A stretch of 64,000 nucleotides of DNA, from positions 620,001 to 684,000 of the forward strand of contig OZ220748.1 of NCBI GenBank assembly GCA_965117035.1, in the 5' to 3' direction. The position numbers and the translations under genes are program-made. Source of the stretch: CAZENU01 sp965117035. GTDB taxonomy: Bacteria > Chloroflexota > Dehalococcoidia > Lucifugimonadales > CAZENU01. The notes beneath the pieces were generated by a model. It saw only the letters and a program-made list of their open reading frames with translations, was not told the DNA's origin and made no database searches. Every line of letters starts with the position of its first letter. The first letter of the stretch is position 1. Of the stretch, positions 9,453-18,700 are shown in pieces.

Positions 9453-11174
9453 GTGGCCAGCAAGATCGAAGGCCGACCGTTCATCCATCCACCATTGAAG
9501 CCGGCGCTGTCCTGCCTATCGATTCTCATCACCATTGCCGCGTGCGTCGGCGGGTCGGTCGACCCGTCAATGGACGCAGTCGTTCCGATCGGAACTCCAA
9601 CAGCCTCTGCATCGGCAATGCCACTTGCCCAGTCAACGGCGTCGGAGCATCGGGTTGCGCGGACGTCCCCCCCGGCTACTACCACCCCTTCGCTCGCGTC
9701 CAAGCCCTCACCGACAGCCACATCCCCACCGGCGCCTATACCCTCGCCCACGGCGACATCCACACCCATACCCACGCCGACACCCACGCCAACACTCACG
9801 CCAACACCAACGCCAACACTCACGCCAACACCAACGCCGACACCCACGCCGACGCTCACGCCGACACCCACGCCGACACTCACGCCGACACCCACGCCAA
9901 CACTCACGCCGACACCCACGCCGACGCTCACGCCGACACCCACGCCAACACCCACGCCGACACCCACGCCAACACCCACGCCGACGCCGATCCCTGAAAC
10001 GGTTCATCGGGGTGTCGTCGGAGAGCTCGAATACACCATCCGCCTCGCCGACGATTGGCGGCGTACGTCGGAGCGCACCTATGAGCGAAACTCCCCGTGG
10101 AGCGTCCTTCGGTTCAGGCCGAGCGGTTTCGCGGGCCGAACACTGGCGCAACAGGCTGAATCGGTCAGAGAGAGTCTGCAGGAAGAGGTGACCAGACAAT
10201 GGCCTACGCACTCGGTGTTCGAGTTGACTTCGTATGGCGAGGTTGAGGTCGGAGCGCAGGTCTTCTTCGAACTGACCTACCGCATTCAGGAAACGCCCCA
10301 ATACTGCGTCGTCTCCGTCACGGAGCGACTAGGCGCCGCCGATACTTGGTACGGCGCCACCCGAGGGATTCGTGCCATCCACTCGATGTGCGAGGCGGAC
10401 GCGCGGCGTGAGAGCAACACGACACAGGCGCTGCTGGACACACTTCGGGTGGCCAGCAAACGCTCCGACTACTACACGAAGGCCTTGGTTGCCAATGGAG
10501 TGGTCATTAAGGCAACTGACAAAGTGGCCGACGAGGCCATGTCAGTGGCGGCGGATTTGGTTCGCTGGATGCTGAGGACCGCGAGGCAGGACATCGTTGA
10601 TTGCATGGCCAACGTCGGGGCAGGCGTGGCGATAATCCCGAGAGACGACTTTGTGACCACTCTCCCCGAGTTCGCCAACCTGAGAGGGAAGTCCGACTTC
10701 ACCGGCCGGACCTATGATTCATTCCAGATCCGGGGACTCGGCGCTGTGAGAGGCCAGCCCGTAACCGCAGCTGCCGAAGAGCACCTGATTGGAGTTGGAA
10801 CGCCAAAGGACTTGCACATCACCGTCCACGAATTCGCTCACGCGATTCAGAACCTATGCTTCACTGCTTCAGACGACACACGGTGGTCACGGTTTTACGC
10901 TCAAGCACTGCAGGCCAATCTCTACCCCGGATCCCATGCCATGCATGACGTCTACGAGTTCTTCGCGGTGTTCAGCAGCTCCTATTTCGGGGTCACCGAT
11001 GAGTTGGGAAGGAGAGAGACCAGCAGGACGATGATTCGCCGCGACTTCCCAGACATCTTCGCGTTTCTACAAGAGGTCTATGGGACACCTGGCGCGCCCC
11101 CCAATGATTCGGAGTGCCCCTACGGCGTTACCACTACGACGCCGGACATGAAGGAGTGCAGGGTGCAGGTGTAG
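9453..11174 (+). CDS. Putative surface lipoprotein with Thr-Pro repeat linker and HEFAH metallopeptidase-like domain
   Basis: Starts at GTG 9453 with AGGAG ending 8 bp upstream (a TTG at 9447 is too close to that site). Residues 15-31 are a hydrophobic signal ending in the lipobox IAAC, so C31 should be lipidated. A Thr-Pro repeat linker fills roughly residues 95-180. It is followed by a beta-rich domain (about 185-325) and a C-terminal domain with HEFAH at 459-463, a zincin-type HExxH motif, and a possible third ligand E502 in YEFFAVF. I infer a wall-tethered or surface-tethered metallopeptidase; the exact peptidase family is not recognised. Its 3' end overlaps the convergent cupredoxin gene by 55 bp. 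Confidence 0.72.
   Translation: MASKIEGRPFIHPPLKPALSCLSILITIAACVGGSVDPSMDAVVPIGTPTASASAMPLAQSTASEHRVARTSPPATTTPSLASKPSPTATSPPAPIPSPTATSTPIPTPTPTPTLTPTPTPTLTPTPTPTPTPTLTPTPTPTLTPTPTPTLTPTPTPTLTPTPTPTPTPTPTPTPTPTPIPETVHRGVVGELEYTIRLADDWRRTSERTYERNSPWSVLRFRPSGFAGRTLAQQAESVRESLQEEVTRQWPTHSVFELTSYGEVEVGAQVFFELTYRIQETPQYCVVSVTERLGAADTWYGATRGIRAIHSMCEADARRESNTTQALLDTLRVASKRSDYYTKALVANGVVIKATDKVADEAMSVAADLVRWMLRTARQDIVDCMANVGAGVAIIPRDDFVTTLPEFANLRGKSDFTGRTYDSFQIRGLGAVRGQPVTAAAEEHLIGVGTPKDLHITVHEFAHAIQNLCFTASDDTRWSRFYAQALQANLYPGSHAMHDVYEFFAVFSSSYFGVTDELGRRETSRTMIRRDFPDIFAFLQEVYGTPGAPPNDSECPYGVTTTTPDMKECRVQV
9761..9993 (+). repeat. Microsatellite-like tandem repeat encoding (Thr-Pro)n
   Basis: About 230 bp of imperfect 6-bp and 12-bp units built from ACGCCG and ACACCC, read in frame as alternating Thr-Pro with occasional Leu-Thr or Ile-Pro. 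Repetition leaves the antisense and shifted frames open as well (Gly-Val and His-Ala-Asp runs), which are artefacts. Tract length is expected to vary by replication slippage; because units are multiples of 6 bp, most changes would keep the frame. Confidence 0.9.
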
Positions 11175-12322
11175 GCGAACTGGCCCGGCTCGTCGAAGGT
11201 GACCTGGAAGGAGGCGCCGGGGCCCATGAGGCCGGAGTCGAAGCCGCCGTCGGAGCGCCCGCCGGTGCCCGCCGTGACGGTATGGGAGACGCCGTCGGCG
11301 TTCGACCACGCCAGTGTCTCGCCCGCGCTGACGGTGGCGTTCCCGAACCCGAAGTTCTCGATGTTCACCGTCGTGTCGCCGCCGACGCTGACGGCCTCCC
11401 GGATGGTGGCCGGCTCGGCGATTGGCGGGATGCTCGGATTCCACATCGTGAACACGCCCAGCGGATTGTCGACCCAGACCCACGCGTGGATCATCCAGCC
11501 GTAGGCCGGCACCCAAACGCCGCCGTCTCTCCTGCATTCGGCCTGCGTCGCCGACCTGGACGTGAAGGTGGGCCCGGTGCACAGGTCGTAGTGGACGTGC
11601 CAGTTGTCGAGCGGGCCGACGAACGTCTCGGGATGGTCGAACCCGGCCAGCAGCAGCGACTGCACGAAGGACGTCCCCACCAGCTCCCACTCGTCCGCGT
11701 CGTCCTTCACGTAGAGCAGGATCTCCGGGCGGGCCGGATCGAAGCGGCCGTCGAGGCTCCAGATCGGGTGCACGAAGTGGGCGCCCATGTTCGGCACCTC
11801 CTCCGTCGCCTGCCTGTAGCCCGCCTTCAGCGCGACGTCGACGTCCCGGTACTGTTCCGTGGCCGCCCTCACGGTGTCGAGCTGCTCGACGAGCTTCGAC
11901 AGCTCGTCTGGCGACATGCCCAGGTCATCGGGCGCCGACCCGGCTTCGGCCCACTGCTTGAGCTGCGTGTACGACGCGGGAACGCGCACCTGCCGGCTGC
12001 GCGGGCCCTCCACCAGCGTCGTGACGACGTTGCCGCCGACCTGCTCGAAGACGTAGTGCGAGAAGCCGATGGCGCCACCGGGCAGGGCAGGGGCCTCGGC
12101 CGGAGGCGCAGCGTCGGTGCCGGCCGGCACGCCCTCCCACCGGAACACGGCGCTCCCGGAGTCGGCCGGCGGGGTAGGGGTGGTCGTCGGGGCAGGGGTG
12201 GCCGTCGGCCGCGGGGCCGGCGTGGCGGTAGGCTCGGGCGCGGGCTCGGCGGAACCGCCGCAGGCGAGGCCGAGCACCAACACCGCCAGGGCGACGACTC
12301 CACTGTGGATTCGACCAGTCAT
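11120..12322 (-). CDS. Lipoprotein with C-terminal cupredoxin (plastocyanin-like) domain
   Basis: 400 residues from ATG 12322, whose ATGA overlaps the stop of the upstream LLM gene. An N-terminal signal runs to the lipobox LGLAC and is followed by a short Pro/Thr/Ala linker. The middle (about residues 60-300) is a soluble domain I do not recognise, with conserved-looking HFVHPIW, NWHVHYDLC and WMIHAWVWVDNP segments rich in His and Trp. The last 100 residues are a cupredoxin fold, with candidate type 1 copper ligands H347, C386, H389 and M392 in CTLHSFM. I infer an extracytoplasmic copper protein for electron transfer or oxidation. Translational coupling to a flavin oxidoreductase is notable. 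The 3' end overlaps the convergent neighbour by 55 bp. Confidence 0.82.
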   Translation of the reverse strand: MTGRIHSGVVALAVLVLGLACGGSAEPAPEPTATPAPRPTATPAPTTTPTPPADSGSAVFRWEGVPAGTDAAPPAEAPALPGGAIGFSHYVFEQVGGNVVTTLVEGPRSRQVRVPASYTQLKQWAEAGSAPDDLGMSPDELSKLVEQLDTVRAATEQYRDVDVALKAGYRQATEEVPNMGAHFVHPIWSLDGRFDPARPEILLYVKDDADEWELVGTSFVQSLLLAGFDHPETFVGPLDNWHVHYDLCTGPTFTSRSATQAECRRDGGVWVPAYGWMIHAWVWVDNPLGVFTMWNPSIPPIAEPATIREAVSVGGDTTVNIENFGFGNATVSAGETLAWSNADGVSHTVTAGTGGRSDGGFDSGLMGPGASFQVTFDEPGQFAYTCTLHSFMSGVVVVTP

Positions 12323-13395
12323 CGCGCGCCCACGACCGGCGCCCACTCCCGGAGGTGCGGCGCGACCCTGGTGGCGAACATCTCTATCGACCGCATGCGC
12401 TTCGCGTGGGACAGTCCGGGGAAGCCGAAGTAGCCGAAGACGTTGCCGATGCCCGACTCCCGGAGCTGCAACAGCCGCTCGACGACTACCTCCGGGCTGC
12501 CGCGCAGGTTGATCGAGCCGGCCCGGCCCGGAGCGCCCGCCGCCTCGCGGTCACGCTGCCGGTTGATCCACTCCTCGTAGCCCTTCGGGTACTTTCCGTC
12601 CCGACCCGCGGGCGTGCCGATCTTCGCGAGAATCCTTGTCGAGAAATCCTCGCGGCCCTCGGCGTCGCGCTCGGCCTCCTCGACCGTCGGCGCGACGTGG
12701 ATGTTCATGTTCACGGGCGGGTCGATATGAGCGTGTAAGTGGCCGTACTGCTCCATCTTCTCCCGCCAGAGGGCGATGACGTCCGGCGCGATGCCCAGGA
12801 CGGCCGTCGGCCCCCCGACGATCACCGGAATCGCCCGGCTCGCCGCGAAGTCGACGGTCTCCGGACTCGTGCTGACCGCGATGTACAGCGGCGGATGCGG
12901 CTGCTGCTTTGGCTTGGGCAGCACCGCCACGTCCTCGACGCTGGTGAACCGGCCCTCGTACGTCAGCTTCTCCTCCGTCCACGCCCTGACGATGACGTCG
13001 AGCGCCTCGCGGAACCGGTCCCGGCTCTCCTCGATGTCGACGCCGAGGCCGTCGAACTCCTGGCGCTGGTAGCCGCTGCCGACGCCCGCGTCGAGCCGAC
13101 CGCCGCTCAGTATGTCTATCGTGGCCAGCTCCTCGGCGACCTGTATCGGGTTGCGGAAGGGCAGCACGACGACGGCCAGGCCCAGCCGCGCGTTCCTCGT
13201 GCGCGCCGCGACGTGCCCCGTGAACGAGAACAGCCCGGACAGTATGCCGTGGCGCGAGAAGTGGTGCTCGCCAAGCCAGATATCGTCGAACCCGGCCTGG
13301 TCCGCGAGCTCGGCCCGCTCCAGCACCTCCAGGAGCGACTGCTCCTGCGTCCACTCCTCGTGCCACCGCACCGTGAAGAAAACGCCGAATCTCAT
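12319..13395 (-). CDS. LLM-class (luciferase-like) flavin-dependent oxidoreductase
   Basis: 358 residues, start ATG 13395 with GGAGGAG 4 bp upstream. Typical bacterial luciferase family features: N-terminal MRFGVFF strand, DIWLGEHHFS, the LGLAVVVLPFRNPIQVAEEL segment with the non-prolyl region, and the LSGGRLDAGVGSGYQ loop that contacts flavin. The family uses reduced FMN or F420 to oxygenate or oxidise small organics. Expansion of such enzymes is a trait of marine Chloroflexota. Downstream it is coupled by a 4-bp ATGA overlap to the cupredoxin lipoprotein. The substrate is unknown. Confidence 0.92.
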   Translation of the reverse strand: MRFGVFFTVRWHEEWTQEQSLLEVLERAELADQAGFDDIWLGEHHFSRHGILSGLFSFTGHVAARTRNARLGLAVVVLPFRNPIQVAEELATIDILSGGRLDAGVGSGYQRQEFDGLGVDIEESRDRFREALDVIVRAWTEEKLTYEGRFTSVEDVAVLPKPKQQPHPPLYIAVSTSPETVDFAASRAIPVIVGGPTAVLGIAPDVIALWREKMEQYGHLHAHIDPPVNMNIHVAPTVEEAERDAEGREDFSTRILAKIGTPAGRDGKYPKGYEEWINRQRDREAAGAPGRAGSINLRGSPEVVVERLLQLRESGIGNVFGYFGFPGLSHAKRMRSIEMFATRVAPHLREWAPVVGAR

Positions 13396-13421
13396 TGGTC
13401 TCCTCCGGCCAGCACGTTCGC

Positions 13422-14153
13422 CTACGAGTACGCCGCCAACTGCCGCTCGAGCTCGTCCAGCGACTGCTCGGGCGTCGAGCCGGTCGTGTCTATCTCTACC
13501 TTGCGCCGGACCAGCGACGCCTCGAACTGCTCGGCGTATCGGGCGAGAACGCGCTCAGCGTCGCCGGGCCGCAGCACGGGGTCGGCTTGAGGCGCCGCGG
13601 CCATGCGTCGTTCGATCTCGCCGTCGGCTGCGACGACGTGCACGAGCACCGTCTCCGGGCCTATCTCCATCAGCTTCTCGTCCCACTCGCGGGCCCTGCG
13701 TGTCCGGTCGTCGAAAGTGCAGGGACCGCCGTAGCCGTAGTAGAGCGGCGCGTAAACGGCCTCCGCATAGTAGAAGTCTACCTGAATGCTGTGAGGAACG
13801 TGGCCGAGCTCGCCCGCCTCGTCGTATATGTTGGGGTGCAGGTGGCGCCACACCATGGCGCGCTGGTGCTGCTCCAGCAGCCACGGGCTCAGCGCCCTGA
13901 CGTCGTCGGCGCGGCCCGACGCCAGCCTGTCCCGCTCCGCGCCGGCAAGGCTCCCGTAGCGCGACGGCTCGGGCAGTACGCCGTCGGGGCCGACGACGTA
14001 GCACGTCGCCGGGTCCTGGTCCCAGATCGCCGGCGGTACCCAGTGGTCGTGGACACGTACCGGCGAGCCGGAGCCGGCGGCGACCCGCTCCGCGATGCCG
14101 CGGGCGAGCCTCGTCTTCCCCGCATACTCGCAGCCGATCACTACCAGTCTCAT
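13422..14153 (-). CDS. P-loop NTPase, kinase-like, unknown substrate
   Basis: 243 residues beginning MRLVVIG with a Walker A motif GCEYAGKTRLA at residues 7-17. The rest has the layout of small nucleotide/nucleoside kinase-type P-loop proteins: a basic region around RTRRAREWDEKL that could act as a lid, and a late beta strand TVLVHVVAADGEI preceding it is followed by a helical C-terminus. No family-specific name is evident. It lies 26 bp upstream of the LLM gene on the same strand and is probably in that operon. A palindrome-rich spacer separates it from the next minus-strand gene. Confidence 0.7.
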   Translation of the reverse strand: MRLVVIGCEYAGKTRLARGIAERVAAGSGSPVRVHDHWVPPAIWDQDPATCYVVGPDGVLPEPSRYGSLAGAERDRLASGRADDVRALSPWLLEQHQRAMVWRHLHPNIYDEAGELGHVPHSIQVDFYYAEAVYAPLYYGYGGPCTFDDRTRRAREWDEKLMEIGPETVLVHVVAADGEIERRMAAAPQADPVLRPGDAERVLARYAEQFEASLVRRKVEIDTTGSTPEQSLDELERQLAAYS

Positions 14154-14168
14154 AGTTGCGTCGCGTCA

Positions 14169-14319
14169 CCCATGTCCATGGGTAGGGGGACCATTTTGTA
14201 CTCCCTCCCCTGGCGGGAGGGAGCTAGAGGGAGGGGGAGCGCCTGCGCAGGCCACGAGCGACACGTCGATTGCGCGAAACGTCACCCTCACCCCAGCCCT
14301 CTCCCGTCGAGGGAGAGGG
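14169..14319. repeat. Spacer with three palindromes, two of them perfect 9-bp hairpins
   Basis: The gap between two minus-strand genes contains CCCATG-TC-CATGGG (14169-14182), then CTCCCTCCC-CTGGC-GGGAGGGAG (14201-14223), then CCCTCTCCC-GTCGA-GGGAGAGGG (14297-14319). The last belongs to a type of purine/pyrimidine hairpin that recurs as an intergenic dispersed repeat in many GC-rich bacteria. No U-tract follows on either strand, so intrinsic termination is doubtful, though the hairpins may stabilise transcript ends. Confidence 0.75.
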
Positions 14320-14324
14320 GGCTT

Positions 14325-15713
14325 TCAGCTTATCCCAAGCTCGCTCTCGGCGTCGGTGAGGGCGCCGTCGACGGCGTCGGCGATCATGTCGATCTCGTCG
14401 GCGGTGACGATCAGCGGCGGGGCGAGCGGGATGATGTACGGCTGGGCCCGGAGCCACAGCCCCCGCTCCTTCATGCCCCTCGTGAGCAGCGAGTTGATCA
14501 TCATGGAATCGGGGAAGTGCTCCTTCGTCTCCCGGTCCTTGACGATCTCGAGTCCCCTCAGCAGGCCTGCGCCGCGTACGTCGCCGACGATGGGGTGGAC
14601 CTCCATCATGTCCAGCAGCCGGCTCTCGAGCTGCTCGCCGCGCACGCGGGAGTTCTCGACCAGGTTCTCGCGCTCCAGAATGTCGATGTTGGCCAGCGCG
14701 GCTGCGGAGCCCCCGGGATGCATCGCGTAGGTGAACATGTTGCTGAACGGCTCGTCGTCGAACACCTCCGCCACCCTGGACGACGCGATCGAGCCTCCGA
14801 CCGGGAAGTAGCCGCTCGTGACCCCCTTGGCGAAGCTCATGATGTCCGGCGTCACGCCGACGTAGTCGGCCCCGAACCATGCGCCGAGCCGTCCGAAGCC
14901 GGTGATGATCTCGTCGAACACGAGCAGCACGCCGTACCTGTCGCATATCTCGCGCACGCGCTGCCAGTAGCCGTCGGGCGGCACGACGCCGCCGAGCGGC
15001 TGCGAGACCGGCTCGCCGATGAACGCCGACACCGACTCGGGGCCGTGGAACAGGATGGCCTCCTCGATCGCGTCGGCCGACTTTTCGGCGCACTCGGCAG
15101 GCGACGCGCTCCCGAACTCGCACCGGTAGAAGTGTGGCTGCGGGACGTGGATCACGTTCGGCGGCACCGGCTGGTAGTCGGTCCTGGGGAAACCGGGATG
15201 CCCGCCGAGCCACAGCGTGCCGTAGGTGGTGCCGTGGTAGGAGCCGCGCCGGCTGATGACCTTATGGCGCCCCCTGTCGCCACGCCGGGCGTGGTACGCC
15301 TGCGCCATCTTCAGTGACGTCTCGTTGGCTTCCGAGCCGCCCTGGCACAGGAATGTCCGGCCCAGGTCGCCGGGGGTGATCTGCGCCAGCTTGGCTGCAA
15401 GCCGGATGGTCGCCGGCGTGGCGGCGGCGTAGACGTTCATGCTCACCGTCGTGAGCTGGTCGTAGACGGCTCTGGCCACCTCCTCGCGGCCGTGGCCGAT
15501 GGCGCGAAAGTACATGCCGGAGACGCCGTCGACGTACTCGCGACCGTCGATGTCGGAGACGTAGATGCCCCTGCTCGCGGTGGGCACGAGCGGGCCGCCC
15601 TCGGCCTCCAGGCGCGAGCGGCTGTTCATGCCGACGAACAGGTGCTCGTTGGCCGCGGCCCGCAGCGCCTCGGCGTCGCGCTCATCCGGCAGATTCACTT
15701 CAGATTCACCCAT
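14325..15713 (-). CDS. Class III pyridoxal-phosphate aminotransferase
   Basis: 462 residues from ATG 15713, which has GGAGG 5 bp upstream (an ATG at 15725 lacks this). Fold type I, class III features: GSEANETSLKMA for phosphate binding, VLLVFDEIITGFGR with the ring-contacting Asp, and the Schiff-base Lys in DIMSFAKGVTSGYFPVGG. Relatives transfer the terminal amino group of omega-amino acids, polyamines or taurine-like compounds to pyruvate or 2-oxoglutarate. The first 8 bp overlap the stop of the sortilin-like gene, so the two are co-transcribed. The donor is unknown. Confidence 0.92.
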   Translation of the reverse strand: MGESEVNLPDERDAEALRAAANEHLFVGMNSRSRLEAEGGPLVPTASRGIYVSDIDGREYVDGVSGMYFRAIGHGREEVARAVYDQLTTVSMNVYAAATPATIRLAAKLAQITPGDLGRTFLCQGGSEANETSLKMAQAYHARRGDRGRHKVISRRGSYHGTTYGTLWLGGHPGFPRTDYQPVPPNVIHVPQPHFYRCEFGSASPAECAEKSADAIEEAILFHGPESVSAFIGEPVSQPLGGVVPPDGYWQRVREICDRYGVLLVFDEIITGFGRLGAWFGADYVGVTPDIMSFAKGVTSGYFPVGGSIASSRVAEVFDDEPFSNMFTYAMHPGGSAAALANIDILERENLVENSRVRGEQLESRLLDMMEVHPIVGDVRGAGLLRGLEIVKDRETKEHFPDSMMINSLLTRGMKERGLWLRAQPYIIPLAPPLIVTADEIDMIADAVDGALTDAESELGIS

Positions 15714-18700
15714 TCCTTCCTCCAAACGCCGTTATTTCGGCCTCGGTCACCAAGACGTCCAACCGCTGTAGCTGCGCATCGAGGCGCTCAGACAGGCTCT
15801 CGAACACGTCGAGCGCGCCCTGCGTAGGGGCGTAGTCGGCGTTCGAGGGCACCCGCTGCAGCTCGGCCAGCTTCGTGACGATGCGGGAGCGGCGGCCCCG
15901 CGCGTCGCCTCCGGCGCCGAGGTCCGCGTCCACGAGCTCGTCCTCGATGCCGAACAGCTCCTCCAGGACCGGGCCGGCAGCCTCCGCGACGCGCTCCCGG
16001 TCGTCGCCCGCCCGCTCGACTCGCGCCTCTACCTGCGCGCGCAGGTCTCGTATGCGCTCGACGGCCGCGTTGCCCTCCGAGATGCGGTCGCGGATCGCGA
16101 GCAGCAGGTCCAACTGCGCTCTGAAGTCCTCCGGCGTGGCGGTGACGCGCGGATCGGGTATCAGCTCGAAGCTCCGGGTCTCCGAGTAGTCGCCGGCGGT
16201 GAGCCTGACCTGGTACGTGCCCGGCGCGGCGAGCGGCCCGATCATCCCGAAGTCTATCGCCCCGGCACCCTTCAGAAGCCGCGCGTGGCAATGGCGCATG
16301 TTCCAGACGAAGCGGTTCATGCCCGGCTCCGCGGGTACCCTGTGCTGCTGTATCCACTCGAGGATGGGAGGGAGCGCCTCGGACTCGTCTCGACGGCTGG
16401 AGAAGGAGTTGACCTCGTCGCCGTCTTCGTCCAGGAAGGTCAGCGTGACCTCGGCGTCCGGGCGCTCGGCCAGCCAATATGCGACCACCACGCCGTCCGG
16501 AGGATTGGACCCGGCGTCGAGAAACGTCCTGTTTGGCTCGCCGTTGTCGTCCTTGCCGTCCACGAACGTTGCCAGCTTGAGCGAGCCGGTCTCGTAGTTC
16601 TTGCCCTCGAACGGGGGCAGGATCAGGCCCATGGGCGGCGACACGCGGTGCGCATTGCCGGGGGCGAGCAGGCGCGCAGGGCCGTCCGCGGCGCAGTCCA
16701 TCTGCCGCAGCAGCGGCAGGTTGTCCAGCACCCAGAACGACCGGCCGTTCGTCGAAACCGCGATCTCGTCGTCCTTGACGCTCATGTCCGTTATCGGCAC
16801 GACCGGCAGGTTGCTCTGCAGCGGGTGCCACGAGTCCCCGTCGTCGAACGACACGTATACCGTCGACTCGGTGCCGGCGTACAGCATTCCCGGCCGCACC
16901 CTGTCCTCGCGTATCACCCGCGTGAAGTCGCCGTCGGGGATGCCGTCGGTGATCTGCGCCCAGGTCCGGCCGCCGTCCCTCGTGCGGAACAGGTAGGGCC
17001 GCCTGTCGTTCAGCTTGTATCGCGTGCCGGACAGGTAGACCGTGTCGGGGTCGTGGCGCGACAGCTCTATCGTGTCTATGCGGATGGGGTCGGGGAGTAC
17101 GTCCGGCGTGACGTTCTCCCACGTCGCGCCGCCGTCGGGCGAGCGGTGCAGCAGCCCGTCGTCCGATCCGGCCCAGAGCACTCCGGGCTCGTGCGGCGAC
17201 TCCGCGAACGAGAAGAGCGTCCCGTAGTGCTCGTTGTAGGTCGTCTCGTTGGATATCGGGCCGCCCGACAGCTCCATCTTCGACACGTCGTTCCGCGTCA
17301 GGTCGGGGCTGATGGCCCGCCACGACTGGCCCTCGTCGTCGCTGCGAAGCACCACGTGAGCGGCGATGTACAGCACGTTCGGGTCGTGCGGCGAGAAGAC
17401 GATCGGGTAGCTCCACTGGAACCTGTACCTGTGGTCCTTGAGCCCCCAGCCCGACATCAGCTCCGGCCAGACCGATACGATGCGCACCTGCCCCGTGCGG
17501 TGGTCGTATCGGAGAAGCGAGTCGCCACGGCCCCAGGAGCTGCCGATCGCCCCGGAGTAGACGATGTTCGGGTCGTCCGGCTTCACGGCGACGTGTCCGC
17601 TCTCCGAGATGCCGACGTCGTACCAGTCGACCTGCGTGATGGCGCCCATGTACGACCGGCTGGCGACGCCAAGGGCCGTGCCGTCCTGCTGCGTGCCGTA
17701 GACGCGGTATGGGAACTGGTCGTCGGTGGTCATGTAGTAGTACTGGCCGGTCGGCTGGTTGAAGACGGTCGACCAGGTCTCGCCGCCGTTGAAGCTCACG
17801 CAGCCGCCGCCGTCGTTGCCGGCGACCATCCGGGACGTGTCCCGAGGGTCGATCCAGAGGTCGTGGGTGTCCGTGTGGGGCATCGTGATCTGGGAGAAGG
17901 TCTTGCCGCCGTCGGTCGACTTCCACGCCTTGACGTTGAAGACGTACACCGTGTCGGCGTCCTGGGGATCGGCGAAGACGTGCATGTAGTACCAGGGCCG
18001 CATCGCGATGTCGTGGTTGTCGCTGATCCCCTGCCACGTCGCGCCCGCATCGTCGCTGCGGAAGAGGCCGCCCTGCCTGCTCTCGACGATCGCCCAGACG
18101 CGGTCGGGTCGGGCAGGGGAGACAGCGACGCCGATCTTGCCCAAGGGACCCTCCGGCATGCCCTCGTTGTCGCCAAGATTCTCCCAGGTGTCGCCGCCGT
18201 CGGTAGACTTGTACAGTCCGCTGTCCGGGCCGCCGCTCGACAGCATCCACGGCACCCGGCGCACCTGCCAGATCGAGGCGTACAGCACGCGGGGGTCGCC
18301 CGGGTCCATGCTGATGTCGACTGCGCCCGCGTCCTCGCTGACGAAGAGCACGCGTTCCCAAGTGTCGCCGCCGTCGGTCGACCGGAAGACGCCGCGCTGC
18401 TCGTTCGGCCCGAAGGCGTTGCCGAGCGCCGCGACGTAGACGATATCGGGGTCGTTGGGGTGCACCCGCACGGCGCCGATCTGGCAGCTTTCGCGCAGGC
18501 CGACGTTCGACCACGTCCGCCCGCCGTCGGTCGTCCTGTAGACGCCGTCGCCCTGGCCCAGGTTGGCCCGGATGCAGCTCTCCCCCGTGCCCACGTAGAC
18601 GACGTCTGGGTCCGAGTCTGACACGCCGATGGCGCCTATGGACGCCGACGTGAAGAAACCGTCGGAGACGTTGCGCCAGAAGGTGCCGCCGTCATCCGTC

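Noticed and set aside
9155..9979. Long antisense open frame of alternating Gly-Val across the Thr-Pro tract (and His-Ala-Asp runs in the third frame)
   Set aside because: Open only because the 6-bp repeat lacks stops in all frames. The plus-strand frame has a ribosome site, a lipobox and folded domains on both sides.
9761..9993. Regular short repeats considered as a CRISPR-like array
   Set aside because: Units are 6-12 bp without unique spacers, inside a coding frame.
14224..15213. Long alternative-frame open frames over the aminotransferase, sortilin-like and core genes
   Set aside because: Arg/Gly/Pro-rich translations characteristic of shadow frames in GC-rich DNA; no ribosome sites, no family motifs.
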